Shown here: positions 44,559-54,060 of the stretch, in pieces | Layout of the letters: every line of letters starts with the position of its first letter | Numbering within the stretch: the stretch's first letter is position 1 | Assembly: GCF_009806575.1 (NCBI RefSeq) | Contig: NZ_CP047095.1 | Span: 1,988,001-2,052,000, forward strand | Length of the DNA stretch: 64,000 nt | Reading direction: 5' to 3' | Source: Rossellomorea marisflavi | GTDB taxonomy: Bacteria > Bacillota > Bacilli > Bacillales > Bacillaceae_B | The notes under the pieces: generated by a model | What the model was told of the DNA's origin: nothing | The model's database searches: none | The model's input: the letters and a program-made list of their open reading frames with translations, nothing else | Position numbers and translations under genes: made by a program

Positions 44559-45728
44559 ATGCACATGGTGAAATGGAAAGTGGACGGGAGAGAGATGGGC
44601 GAACTTGCCGATCACCTCCTTCCATTTGTTCAATGGTTCTGCGCAGAGTATAAGTTCGAGTATAGAAGGGATCCATCAGGAGAAATGGAAGTATTCTCAC
44701 CATTGTTTGGAAAAAAAGTGGAGGTCGCTGTAACGGGGATCAAAGAAGAAGCTTTTTTTCGCATGTTCAAATCCCTTATGGAGGTCCATGGGATAAAGGT
44801 TCGTTCTAAGGAAACCAGGGAAGGGGAGGCACCGGACAAATTCATCGACGTACAATTTGTTCAGACGGAAGATAAAGAAAGATCCTTATCGTTTGGGTTT
44901 TCCAATGCCGTCGAGGCAGTCGATGTGAAAAGTCTCATCAAAATCTATCAAGGGGAAATTAAATTCGGAAGCATCAACGTGCTGCAGGGTCGACCCTTTG
45001 ACCATCGATATCGTTTTGTTTTCAAGGGGATGGAATGGGATGACTTCCTTACAGGTGAAGCGCCCACCATTGTGGCCAACTGCATTCTGAAATCCATCCT
45101 GAAGGCGGATTTGATTCCATATCTGACCCTTCTGTCCACTGGAAGGGAGCCGATCCCGATGGAGAGGGTGAAGACACCGGTTAAAGAAGAAAGGGTACAG
45201 GAGATCGAGGACAGGGACTATGAGGAAGCGAAAAGAAGAAAACAGCGGCAGCGCGCCGAGAAAATCGTGAGTGCCCATTCATACTTTGATTATAACGTGA
45301 TGCCGAATCGGAAGCTGGATAAGTATACGGTAAAAGCGGATTTCTTCATTAAGAATACTGGGACAGTCGTCCTTGATCATCCAAAGCTCTGTTTTCGGGT
45401 CGATCCTCACGACCGGGTCGAAATCGGCGGTCAGATCCTTCCTCCCGAAATGAGTGAACTTTTCTCCCTTCAGGGTCAGACCGGAGCGCAAGGATGGCAG
45501 TATGCAGGAAAGGACTGGTTGGAAAAGGCGTACGAAACAGGGGAATACTGGATTGAATCGATTCAGCCCCTTCAATTGGCTCCTGGGGAAACCATCAAGG
45601 TTGAAGGTGTCCAGTTCTCGATCGAAGCACTGAACGAGCAAAAAGCAGCCACGATCGCAGGGTTTGTTTATGTAGAAGGAGAGAATCTTCAGATTCAATC
45701 GCAAAACAAAATCCTCATTACATTTTGA
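44559..45728 (+). CDS. Conserved hypothetical protein with C-terminal beta-sandwich
   Basis: A 389-residue protein with no recognised family. The N-terminal part (1-85) is alpha/beta. A basic linker (EAKRRKQRQRAEK) lies near 230. The C-terminal 150 residues look like an immunoglobulin-like beta domain (VKADFFIKNTGTVVLDHPKLCFRVDP). No signal peptide. The start is ambiguous: GTG 44556, ATG 44559 or ATG 44565. AAAGGAG is correctly placed for a 4-codon reading frame (ATG 44545), whose TGA overlaps ATG 44559, suggesting coupled re-initiation. It is divergent from the GalNAc-T-like gene. Confidence 0.72.
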   Translation: MHMVKWKVDGREMGELADHLLPFVQWFCAEYKFEYRRDPSGEMEVFSPLFGKKVEVAVTGIKEEAFFRMFKSLMEVHGIKVRSKETREGEAPDKFIDVQFVQTEDKERSLSFGFSNAVEAVDVKSLIKIYQGEIKFGSINVLQGRPFDHRYRFVFKGMEWDDFLTGEAPTIVANCILKSILKADLIPYLTLLSTGREPIPMERVKTPVKEERVQEIEDRDYEEAKRRKQRQRAEKIVSAHSYFDYNVMPNRKLDKYTVKADFFIKNTGTVVLDHPKLCFRVDPHDRVEIGGQILPPEMSELFSLQGQTGAQGWQYAGKDWLEKAYETGEYWIESIQPLQLAPGETIKVEGVQFSIEALNEQKAATIAGFVYVEGENLQIQSQNKILITF

Positions 45729-45731
45729 TAA

Positions 45732-45772
45732 AGCCGCCCTGGTTGAAATCAATCGGGGCGGCTGCTTGTTAT
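45732..45772. terminator. Hairpin between convergent genes
   Basis: AGCCGCCC plus GGTTGA pair with TCAATC plus GGGCGGCT, followed by GCTTGTT. Confidence 0.65.
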
Positions 45773-46830
45773 GATTCGGATTTGGTGGCCCCGAGATATT
45801 TGGGTCTGATCTGGCGCCTGCGATGATGCTCGATCATTCCCTTCAGCTCCTGGACTTGAGACGAAAGGGAGTGATTCGTCGAACGGATGGTCTGGATTTC
45901 TTCAAAAAATCGACGATCCGTTTCTTCGATCAGCTCCTGCATGAATACATGCTGACGCTGGATGCCGAGCAACTGGAGAGCTTCCATTTCATCCATTCGG
46001 TCCTCCTGCTCTTTTCGCTTTTGATCTATATCACCGAATCTTGATTCCATGAGCCATTCGTAATCCTTCATTTCCTGCTGGATCCCCAGCATCATTTCCT
46101 TGATGATCGTCATTTTTTCAATTTCGGCCTCTTTCAGCCGTTCTTTTGCCTGCTGAAGGGTAGAAAGGGCGATGGTCCGTTCCGACACCAATTCCTCGAA
46201 CTGCTCTGTTTTCATAAGCAAGCTTGTGAATAGCGCATTTTTGGAATCCTCCGAATGAGCCAATGCGTTCCGCAAGTCATCGATATGAGCTTGTTGATTG
46301 AGCAATTTTTCATCCTTTTTCAACGCGTCGGTCTTGATGCGATCATACCATTCTTTCAGTGTATCATTCTCATCCGAAAGCGCCGAAGCTTCCTGTTCCC
46401 GTTCTGAAAGAGCCAGGATCAAATGGGCATTCTTCTCCTTCAGTGCATTGACCTCAGCCAGCAGGGTAAAAGATTTTTCCTTCCATTCCTGTAAGGACGA
46501 TTCAGTGGTCAACAGTTGCTCCCTAAGATTGCGCGATTCCATGGCGTTTTCCTCTGATTTATGGAAGTAATGATTCCGATCCCTGATCAAATCCTCCTCT
46601 ATTGCCTGTTGTGCTTCAATTTCTTCCTGAGATGTTTCCCACTGTGATTGAACTTCCGATAAGCGCTTTTTATAAAATGCCGCTTCTGCAAATAGTGCCC
46701 CTCGACTCAGACGTGCAATCTCTCGTTTCAACAGATGCAGCTGCGATTTCAAAAAGATGGTTTCCCCGTTTTCAATATAATACGAGGGTTCTTGATCTCC
46801 CTGTCTGATAGCTTTCTCCTCCTTCATCAT
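45769..46830 (-). CDS. Long coiled-coil protein of unknown function
   Basis: The 353-residue protein is nearly all coiled coil (about 25-335) with a basic tail [19 protein letters not shown]. No membrane segment. The start is odd: the tandem ATGs (46830, 46827) have no ribosome site upstream, while AAGGAGGAG lies just inside the frame. A sigma-K-like -10 (CATACGGTA) lies about 12 bases upstream. It closes the accessory block next to miaB. A structural role in the outer spore is guessed from context only. Confidence 0.7.
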   Translation of the reverse strand: MMKEEKAIRQGDQEPSYYIENGETIFLKSQLHLLKREIARLSRGALFAEAAFYKKRLSEVQSQWETSQEEIEAQQAIEEDLIRDRNHYFHKSEENAMESRNLREQLLTTESSLQEWKEKSFTLLAEVNALKEKNAHLILALSEREQEASALSDENDTLKEWYDRIKTDALKKDEKLLNQQAHIDDLRNALAHSEDSKNALFTSLLMKTEQFEELVSERTIALSTLQQAKERLKEAEIEKMTIIKEMMLGIQQEMKDYEWLMESRFGDIDQKRKEQEDRMDEMEALQLLGIQRQHVFMQELIEETDRRFFEEIQTIRSTNHSLSSQVQELKGMIEHHRRRQIRPKYLGATKSES

Positions 46831-47046
46831 TGTTTATTTTTACCGTATGCACCCATCCTCGAGGCGCAACCGGTGAGAATGCCTAATTTGCATGGTGACC
46901 GGGTTTGCATGGTCGATAGATGCAGGGAGCTATTGTATGATCTTCCAAAAACCGATATACTTAAACAAGCAGAATACCTTCTTATTGAAGCGGTTACAGT
47001 CCGGGGAGGTCGTTCTCAGGTTACAAAGCTTGAAAGGGGACTACTC

Positions 47047-48603
47047 ATGAATGAGGAACAGCGAAAACATGGACAGCAGGCGAATCCCACCTCACCAAAA
47101 GGCGAGAAGGATTACAGTCAATATTTTCAGAGCGTCTATATTCCGCCTTCGTTGAAAGAAGCCAAAAAACGCGGGAAAGAGGAAGTCCAGTATCATAATG
47201 ACTTCACCATTGATGATAAATTCAAAGGCCTTGGAACAGGAAGGAAATTCTACATACGTACATATGGTTGTCAGATGAACGAACACGATACCGAGGTCAT
47301 GGCGGGGATCTTCATGGCCCTGGGCTATGAAGCCACGAACACGACGGATGATGCGGATGTGATCCTTCTGAACACATGTGCCATCCGGGAGAACGCCGAG
47401 AACAAAGTGTTCGGTGAACTCGGTCATCTCAAGGCACTGAAACGGGAGAATCCTGAACTGCTCATCGGCGTATGCGGATGCATGTCCCAGGAAGAATCGG
47501 TCGTCAATAAGATCCTGAAGACCTATCAGCAGGTGGATATGATCTTTGGCACCCACAATATACACAGGCTCCCAGAGATCCTTGCCGAGGCCTATATGTC
47601 CAAGGCCATGGTCGTGGAAGTCTGGTCCAAGGAAGGGGATGTGATCGAGAACCTTCCGAAGGTCCGCAGAGGGAATATCAAGGCCTGGGTGAACATCATG
47701 TATGGCTGCGATAAGTTTTGTACGTACTGCATCGTTCCTTACACGCGTGGGAAGGAACGGAGCAGAAGACCGGAAGAGATCATCCAGGAGGTCCGGATGT
47801 TGGCCGCTCAAGGGTACCAGGAAGTCACCCTTCTTGGTCAGAATGTCAATGCGTATGGCAAGGACATTGAAGACCTTGACTACGGACTCGGGGACCTCAT
47901 GGATGAATTGAGGAAGATCGATATCCCGAGGATCCGCTTCACGACCAGTCATCCCCGCGACTTTGATGATCATCTCATCGAAGTCCTTGCGAAGAAAGGG
48001 AACCTCGTCGAACACATCCATCTTCCGGTTCAGTCCGGTTCCACCCCTGTCCTGAAGATCATGGCCAGAAAGTATTCCCGTGAGGCCTTCCTTGACCTCG
48101 TGGCGAAAATCAAGGCGTCCATGCCGGATGTAGCCCTGACGACCGACATCATCGTCGGTTATCCGAATGAAACAGAAGAACAATTCGAAGAGACCCTCTC
48201 TTTGTACAGGGAAGTGGGCTTCGAATCGGCCTACACGTACATCTACTCCCCACGGGAAGGGACCCCGGCAGCCAAAATGAAGGATAATGTTCCTGACGAT
48301 GTGAAGAAAGACCGATTACGCAGGCTGAACGAAGTGGTGAATGAATTGTCTGGCAAGGCCCTCCTTCCGTATAAAGGCGAAATCGTGGAAGTCCTGGTGG
48401 AAGGAGAAAGCAAGAAGAATCCGGAGGTCCTCGCCGGATACACAAGAAGGAACAAATTAGTGAATTTCAAAGCGCCCAAGACGGCCATCGGCAAAATCGT
48501 GAAGGTGAAGATCACCGATACTAAAAGCTGGTCGCTCGACGGGGAAATGATCGAAGAAGGCTTAATCGGATCTGAATTTCAAATACCGGCAGAGGTGAAA
48601 TGA
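47047..48603 (+). CDS. miaB: tRNA (N6-isopentenyladenosine-37-C2) methylthiotransferase MiaB
   Basis: A radical-SAM enzyme adding a methylthio group to i6A37 of tRNAs reading U-starting codons. It has 518 residues. The UPF0004 domain cysteines are in [15 protein letters not shown] and GVCGCM. The radical SAM cluster motif C221-x3-C225-x2-C228 is in [10 protein letters not shown], with a C-terminal TRAM domain. The ATG at 47047 (MNEEQRKHG) matches relatives and has AAAGGGG upstream; earlier in-frame starts are rejected. It is co-transcribed with ricA one base later. Confidence 0.97.
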   Translation: MNEEQRKHGQQANPTSPKGEKDYSQYFQSVYIPPSLKEAKKRGKEEVQYHNDFTIDDKFKGLGTGRKFYIRTYGCQMNEHDTEVMAGIFMALGYEATNTTDDADVILLNTCAIRENAENKVFGELGHLKALKRENPELLIGVCGCMSQEESVVNKILKTYQQVDMIFGTHNIHRLPEILAEAYMSKAMVVEVWSKEGDVIENLPKVRRGNIKAWVNIMYGCDKFCTYCIVPYTRGKERSRRPEEIIQEVRMLAAQGYQEVTLLGQNVNAYGKDIEDLDYGLGDLMDELRKIDIPRIRFTTSHPRDFDDHLIEVLAKKGNLVEHIHLPVQSGSTPVLKIMARKYSREAFLDLVAKIKASMPDVALTTDIIVGYPNETEEQFEETLSLYREVGFESAYTYIYSPREGTPAAKMKDNVPDDVKKDRLRRLNEVVNELSGKALLPYKGEIVEVLVEGESKKNPEVLAGYTRRNKLVNFKAPKTAIGKIVKVKITDTKSWSLDGEMIEEGLIGSEFQIPAEVK

Positions 48604-48604
48604 T

Positions 48605-49036
48605 ATGGCGAAATATACAAAAGATGATATTATCAAACATGCAGGCGATCTTGCTCAGATGATCGCGGATACTGAAGAAGTGGATTTTTTCAAACGTGCA
48701 GAGGCACAGATCCATGAAAATCAAAAAGTAAGAGAAATGATTGCAAGCATCAAGAGTCTTCAGAAGCAGGCGGTCAACTTCCAACACTACGGTAAAAGCG
48801 AAGCACTGAAGATGGTTGAAGCAAAAATCGAAAACCTGGAAAAAGAAATTGACGCTATTCCCATCGTCCAGCAATTTAAAGAATCCCAGGAGGATGTGAA
48901 TGATCTGCTTCAGATCGTCGCATCTGTCATCTCCAACAATGTCACCGATCACATCATCGAAACGACAGGCGGTGACGTCCTCAGGGGAGAAACCGGATCC
49001 CAGGTCCGCAATTCCATGCCTGGCAGCTGCTCGTAA
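48605..49036 (+). CDS. ricA: RicA (YmcA) regulatory protein
   Basis: The 143-residue helical protein belongs to the YlbF/YmcA family. In B. subtilis, RicA with RicF and RicT forms a complex that modulates RNase Y and supports biofilm, competence and sporulation. GAGGTG lies upstream of the ATG, inside the end of miaB. It is followed by the terminator in repeat copy B. RNase Y is encoded in this same window. Confidence 0.93.
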   Translation: MAKYTKDDIIKHAGDLAQMIADTEEVDFFKRAEAQIHENQKVREMIASIKSLQKQAVNFQHYGKSEALKMVEAKIENLEKEIDAIPIVQQFKESQEDVNDLLQIVASVISNNVTDHIIETTGGDVLRGETGSQVRNSMPGSCS

Positions 49037-49053
49037 GTTTCCCATTCAAAGAT

Positions 49054-49267
49054 GCTGGGACAATTGTGTCCAATCATAGTAAAACCCGAACGATCTTGCC
49101 TAAGATCGTTCGGGTTTTTTATTTGGTTCATGACCATTACGCTTTCATTTCTTTCAAGAAGCGTAGGTATGCGGGACCCATGTCGAGGAGGCTCACGGGC
49201 TACGCGCGAAAAGCGAAATCATGCACGGTATAAAGTACCTATACTGATTGTGTTCGTCATCAAATCG
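49054..49267 (+). repeat. Composite repeat, copy B
   Basis: The second copy of the element at 34092-34360, same orientation, about 15 kb away. Shared pieces are GCTGGGACAA, CATAGTAAAACCCGAA, TTCATGACCATTACG, CGAGGAGG-TCACGGGCTAC and TGTTCGTCAT-AAAT. The middle is shorter than in copy A. Confidence 0.75.
49082..49120 (+). terminator. Terminator inside repeat copy B
   Basis: Perfect 16-bp stem (AAACCCGAACGATCTT / AAGATCGTTCGGGTTT) and a T-run, ending the miaB-ricA unit. Confidence 0.92.
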
Positions 49268-49337
49268 TCTCTTTATTTGTTGTACCAACCGCTTTTTTCT
49301 TCGTCCATCTTTTCGCCTCGCATCCGCTCTCCTTTTC

Positions 49338-49366
49338 GTAACATCCCTTGGGTATTCGCATACAAT
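49338..49366 (+). promoter_or_regulatory. Candidate sigma-E promoter of cotE
   Basis: CATACAAT (49359-49366) is a perfect sigma-E -10 (CATACAnT). GTAACAT lies 14 bp upstream as a partial -35. B. subtilis cotE has a sigma-E promoter. Confidence 0.55.
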
Positions 49367-49410
49367 ACAGTATCTCGCAACAATCCTTTCATGCAATCCA
49401 ATTTACTCGC

Positions 49411-49438
49411 ACAAACACCTAAGTCATCGCATAAGATG
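49411..49438 (+). promoter_or_regulatory. Candidate sigma-K promoter of cotE
   Basis: AC (49411), 17 bp, CATAAGATG (49430-49438), one mismatch from CATAnnnTA. B. subtilis cotE also has a second, sigma-K promoter. Confidence 0.45.
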
Positions 49439-49468
49439 AATTGAAAATGAATGAGGAGGTACGCTCGA

Positions 49469-50005
49469 ATGGCAGAATATAGAGAGATCATTACAAAAGC
49501 GGTCGTAGCGAAGGGACGCAAATTCACTCAGTCCCATCATACGATTTGCCCGCCGCATCACCCATCGAGCATTTTAGGCTGCTGGATCATCAATCACGAG
49601 TACAAGGCACACAAAGTAGGGAAAAAAGTAGAGATTCAGGGTTGTTATGATATCAACGTATGGTACTCCCACAGTGATAACACGAAAACGTCCGTGGTTA
49701 CTGAGCGAGTCGAATATACAGACGTCATCAAATTGAAATACCGCGATCCTGATTGCTCGGATGATCTTGAAGTGTGCGCACGCGTACTCCAACAGCCGAA
49801 CTGCTGCGAAGCGGTCATCTCACCGAATGGGAATAAAATCATCGTTCATGTAGAACGTGAATTCCTGGTGGAAGTGATCGGTGAAACGAAAGTATGCGTC
49901 CTGGTGAATCCTGACGGCTGTGATGATCATGATTGGGACTGCGACCTGGATGACGAAGAGTTTGAAGAATTGGATCCGGAATTCCTTGAAGGCATCGAAG
50001 AGTAA
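49469..50005 (+). CDS. cotE: Outer spore coat morphogenetic protein CotE
   Basis: The 178-residue protein directs outer coat (and, in exosporium-bearing species, exosporium) assembly. The N-terminus [19 protein letters not shown] and the [16 protein letters not shown] region match B. subtilis CotE, and the acidic tail is typical. It has a higher Cys count than the B. subtilis protein (near [15 protein letters not shown]). The ATG at 49469 has GAGGAGGT eight bases upstream. Sigma-E and sigma-K promoter candidates lie upstream. Confidence 0.96.
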   Translation: MAEYREIITKAVVAKGRKFTQSHHTICPPHHPSSILGCWIINHEYKAHKVGKKVEIQGCYDINVWYSHSDNTKTSVVTERVEYTDVIKLKYRDPDCSDDLEVCARVLQQPNCCEAVISPNGNKIIVHVEREFLVEVIGETKVCVLVNPDGCDDHDWDCDLDDEEFEELDPEFLEGIEE

Positions 50006-50011
50006 AGATTG

Positions 50012-50074
50012 CTAGGAAGACGGCCTCTTCCTAGTTTTTTTATTGAAACCATCCAACCGGATGGTTTCTTCTTT
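50012..50074 (+). terminator. Tandem terminators after cotE
   Basis: First: CTAGGAAGA / TCTTCCTAG with seven Ts (50012-50041). Second: GAAACCATCC / GGATGGTTTC with TTCTTT (50045-50074). Confidence 0.88.
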
Positions 50075-50150
50075 GTGGAACGCCACTGCCCGATTGCATG
50101 TAAGTATGCTAAAATGGGTGGGAAGACCGATCACGAAAGGATTTTTAACG

Positions 50151-52313
50151 ATGAAAAAAACAGTGGTTCTGGCAGAAAAGCCTTCTGTCGGAAGAGATAT
50201 CGCACGGGTGCTGAACTGCACACAAAAAGGAAACGGATTCATGGAAGGGAAAGAGTATATCGTAACCTGGGCCCTTGGGCATCTGGTTACCCTTGCAGAC
50301 CCCGAAACCTATGATGACAAGTACAAAACGTGGAAGATAGAAGACCTGCCGATGCTACCGAAAGATCTTAAGCTGGTGGTGATCAAAAAAACAGGCAAAC
50401 AATTCAATACCGTAAAAACCCAGATGAATCGGCCAGATGTGAAAGAAATCGTCATTGCCACGGATGCCGGGCGTGAAGGTGAACTCGTCGCCAGGTGGAT
50501 CCTGGAAAAGGCGAAGCCGCAAAAACCGTTGAAGCGTCTGTGGATCTCATCCGTCACCGATAAAGCCATTCAGCAGGGCTTCAGCCGGTTAAAGGATGGA
50601 AAAGCCTATGAAAACCTCTACAGAGCTGCAGAGGCAAGGTCCGAAGCGGATTGGTATGTCGGCATGAATGCCACGAGGGCCTTGACGACCAAACATAATG
50701 CCCAGCTTTCCTGCGGCCGGGTACAAACCCCGACGCTTAGTATCATCGCTCAGCGGGAAGAGGAAATCAGGAACTTCAAGCCGGTCCCATACTATGGCAT
50801 TCAAGCGGTCACCGCAAAAGGGACCTTTACATGGCTAAAAGGTCAGGAGTCAAGGTCGTTTTCAAAAGAAGAGGTGGATCAGGTAGAAGCTGCCTTGAAG
50901 GCTCAAAAAAAACCGCTTACGATCGATACTGTCAAAAAAGCAACGAAAAAAAATCCTGCCCCTTCTTTTTATGATTTGACTGAACTACAGCGTGATGCCC
51001 ACAAGATATACGGCTTTTCGGCAAAAGAAACGCTGTCAATCATGCAGAAATTGTACGAACAGCATAAATTGGTCACCTACCCGAGGACCGACAGCAAGCA
51101 TCTGTCGAGTGATATGGTCGACACACTGAAAGATCGTCTGATGGCCGTCAATGTCCAGGAGTACAGAAGCATCGTCCATCATGCAATGAAAGGAAAGCTT
51201 ACCCTTTCAAAAGCGTATGTTGACGACACCAAGGTCAGTGATCACCATGCCATCATTCCAACGGAGGAAACACCTTTTCTCCAGAAACTCCAAGACAGGG
51301 AACGGAAAATTTACGATCTGATCGTGAAGCGATTCGTCGCGGCATTCTATGCACCGTATTCTTATGAGCAGACCACCGTCACGGGAAATATCGGTCAGAA
51401 CCGATTCCAGCTCAAAGGAAACAGGGTGCTGGATCAAGGGTGGAAGGCCGTTTATGAGAAGGAAAGCGTCGAAGGCCTGAAGGCAACGCTAGCCGAAGGG
51501 GAGAGTCTGCCGCTATTGTCGGTAAAGCAGACGGAAGGGAAAACCACGCCGCCGGGAAGATTCAATGAAGGAACCCTTCTGACCGCCATGGAGAATCCGC
51601 GGAAGTATATGAAAGGCAGCGATCAAGACCTGTTGGAGGCCATTTCGGAAACCGGGGGACTCGGTACCGTGGCGACCCGTGCCGACATCATTGAAAAACT
51701 ATTCCACACGGCGCTCATCGAAGAGACGGGGAAAGAAATCACCATCACGTCCAAAGGGAAACAGCTACTTGACCTGGCACCTTCCGAGCTCAGGTCTCCG
51801 ACACTCACTGCAGAATGGGAAATGAAGCTGGAGCAGATTGCCAGTGGCAAACTGAGCAAACAAGAATTCATGAAGGAAATCAAGGAATATACGAAAAAGT
51901 CGGTCCATGAAATCAAGCAATCCACTAAAAAATTCTCCCATGACAATCTCACAGGAACGAGATGCCCGGATTGCGGGAATCTCATGCTTGAAATTAAGAA
52001 TCGTAATGGGAAAATGCTCGTTTGTCAGGATCGTGAGTGTGGACATCGCAAAAACGTCAGTAAAAAGACGAATGCACGCTGCCCGAACTGCCACAAGCGC
52101 CTTGAACTTAAGGGAGAAGGCGATGGACAACTGTTCGTATGTGTGTGCGGTCACAAAGAAAAGCTTTCTACCTTCAATCAGCGGAGGAAGAAGGAAAAGG
52201 GCGGAAAAGCAACCAAAAGGGATGTCAATCAATACTTGAAAACCCAGCAGAAAGATGAACCGGTGAATACAGCTCTCGCCGATGCCCTTGCCAAATTGAA
52301 ACTTGATCAATAA
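50151..52313 (+). CDS. topB: DNA topoisomerase III (TopB)
   Basis: A 720-residue type IA topoisomerase that decatenates DNA. The Toprim domain has AEKPSVGRDIA (from residue 8) and TDAGREGEL. The catalytic Tyr310 is in TYPRTDSKHL, and SCGRVQTPTL is conserved. The C-terminus has Cys4-type zinc ribbons (CPDC...CQDREC; CPNC...CVCG). The ATG at 50151 (MKKTVVLAEK) has AAAGGA upstream; an earlier in-frame ATG lies in the terminator region and is rejected. Confidence 0.96.
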   Translation: MKKTVVLAEKPSVGRDIARVLNCTQKGNGFMEGKEYIVTWALGHLVTLADPETYDDKYKTWKIEDLPMLPKDLKLVVIKKTGKQFNTVKTQMNRPDVKEIVIATDAGREGELVARWILEKAKPQKPLKRLWISSVTDKAIQQGFSRLKDGKAYENLYRAAEARSEADWYVGMNATRALTTKHNAQLSCGRVQTPTLSIIAQREEEIRNFKPVPYYGIQAVTAKGTFTWLKGQESRSFSKEEVDQVEAALKAQKKPLTIDTVKKATKKNPAPSFYDLTELQRDAHKIYGFSAKETLSIMQKLYEQHKLVTYPRTDSKHLSSDMVDTLKDRLMAVNVQEYRSIVHHAMKGKLTLSKAYVDDTKVSDHHAIIPTEETPFLQKLQDRERKIYDLIVKRFVAAFYAPYSYEQTTVTGNIGQNRFQLKGNRVLDQGWKAVYEKESVEGLKATLAEGESLPLLSVKQTEGKTTPPGRFNEGTLLTAMENPRKYMKGSDQDLLEAISETGGLGTVATRADIIEKLFHTALIEETGKEITITSKGKQLLDLAPSELRSPTLTAEWEMKLEQIASGKLSKQEFMKEIKEYTKKSVHEIKQSTKKFSHDNLTGTRCPDCGNLMLEIKNRNGKMLVCQDRECGHRKNVSKKTNARCPNCHKRLELKGEGDGQLFVCVCGHKEKLSTFNQRRKKEKGGKATKRDVNQYLKTQQKDEPVNTALADALAKLKLDQ

Positions 52314-52318
52314 CTGTC

Positions 52319-52344
52319 AAGACGGTCTTTGGACCGTCTTTTTC
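52319..52344 (+). terminator. Terminator of topB
   Basis: AAGACGGTC / GACCGTCTT with TTTC. Confidence 0.85.
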
Positions 52345-52386
52345 TATGGGTAAAAAGAAATAAGTTTCATTATTTTGAATATTTGG

Positions 52387-52415
52387 TTGATTTGTCTGTC
52401 AAATCATATTAAGAT
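52387..52415 (+). promoter_or_regulatory. Candidate promoter of the cstA gene
   Basis: TTGATT (52387-52392), 17 bp, TAAGAT (52410-52415). Both boxes match four of six consensus bases. Confidence 0.35.
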
Positions 52416-52450
52416 TGCGGTTATATTCATACATAAAGGGGGATCGGCAC

Positions 52451-53892
52451 ATGCTCACGTTCATCGCGGCATTATTCATTCTGATTGCAGGCTACTTCGT
52501 TTATTCAAAGGTGGTCGAAAAGATTTTCGTCATCGACGACCGAACGATCACCCCGGCTTATTCAAAACGGGACGATTTGGATTACGTACCGATGAGCTGG
52601 TGGAAGGCAAGCCTCATCCAGCTTCTGAACATAGCGGGACTTGGACCGATCTTCGGTGCCATTATGGGTGCTCTGTACGGTCCGGTTGCATTCATCTGGA
52701 TCGTCATCGGCTGTTTGTTTGCAGGGGCTGTACATGATTACTTTTCAGGGATGTTGTCTTTGCGGCATGGAGGGGCACAGTTCCCTGCCATCGTGGGTAA
52801 TTATCTCGGGAAACCCGTGAAGGTGGCGATGAATCTCCTATCCATCGTCCTCATGATTCTCGTAGCCGCAGCCTTCACAGCCGGACCTGCCCAGCTTCTA
52901 ACAGAGCTGACTCCTTTATCATTCATGACATGTCTCATTCTCATATTCATTTATTTTGTTGTCGCTACAGTTCTTCCTGTCAACAAAATCATCGGAAGGA
53001 TTTATCCATTCTTCGGGGCTATCTTGATTTTCATGGCCGTATCCATCGGCATTGGTTTATTCTTTTTTGAACATCCGATCCCGAACCTTACCCTGAAAAA
53101 TTTACATCCGGGAGATCTACCCATCTGGCCGCTGTTGATGGTAACCGTTTCATGCGGCGCGATTTCGGGGTTTCATTCCACACAGAGTCCGATCCTTTCA
53201 AGAACATTAAAGAAAGAGAGCGAGGGGAGGAAGGTATTTTACGGTGCCATGGTGGCAGAGGGTGTCATCGCTTTGATTTGGGCGGCAGCCGGGATGGCTT
53301 TCTTCAACGGAACGCCGGGTCTTCAAGAGGCTCTTGCCACAGGGGGCCTGCTGGTGTGGTCAATGAGATCAGTGTCACAACCCTTGGTACCGTGGGTGGC
53401 ATATTTGCCATCTTGGGGGTCATCATCCTCCCTATTACGACAGGGGACACAGCCCTGCGCTCTTCGAGGATGATGCTGGCTGAATTGATCCGCGATATCC
53501 GAAAGCGGGACACGGACAATAAGTGGCTCCCTGTCCTGTTGGTCATCCCGGTTGCACTCCCGACATTCCTCCTGACTCAGATCGACTACAGCTTTTTATG
53601 GAGATATGTGGGATGGTCCAACCAAGTGGTGGCAACTGTCATGCTGTGGACAGGTTCCATTTATTTACTCAGGAAGGCTGCCTTCCATTGGATTTGTACG
53701 ATTCCCGCCTTATTCATGACAGCGGTCGTGAGTGTGTATATCTTTTATGCACCTGAAGGATTCGGACTTGATTATAAGCTGTCCATGATCCTTGGATCGG
53801 TGATTTGGGCGGCGGTCCTGATCTGGTTCCTTCGTCAATGGAAGATGAGCCGGCCCGTCCGCTCCCTCAAGCCTGGAACCCTTCATTCATAA
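52451..53892 (+). pseudogene. cstA: CstA-family carbon starvation/peptide transporter, frameshifted
   Basis: A multi-pass membrane transporter of the CstA family, linked to peptide or pyruvate uptake. The first frame (52451 to about 53346) carries PMSWWKASLIQLLNIAGLGP, VHDYFSGMLSLRHGG and GFHSTQSPILSRTLK. The continuation in a second frame carries PAGVVNEISVTTLGTVGG and ILPITTGDTALRSSRMM. A single missing G in the G5 run at 53342-53346 (GGPAGVVNE needs six) explains the shift. Restored length is 480 residues. AAAGGGGG precedes the ATG. It may be a recent mutation or a sequencing error. Confidence 0.85.
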
Positions 53893-53908
53893 GGGGTTGG
53901 ATCAAAGA

Positions 53909-53940
53909 GCCGGACGGTTAGTCAAACCGTCCGGCTTCTT
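53909..53940 (+). terminator. Terminator after cstA
   Basis: GCCGGACGGTT / AACCGTCCGGC stem, then TTCTT. Confidence 0.82.
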
Positions 53941-54060
53941 AACGTGTTTCAGTTTATCCCCGAAGCCCTTAAACAGGAGAACCGGTTCAGAAACCACTGC
54001 TTCTAAAGGTGGACAGCCCCGAATAAAGATGAGTAGGGGAAGACCAATCAGAAAGGAGCG

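Noticed and set aside
47092-48183. 363-codon open frame antisense to miaB
   Set aside because: Fully antisense to a strongly conserved gene, with no start signals or family features.
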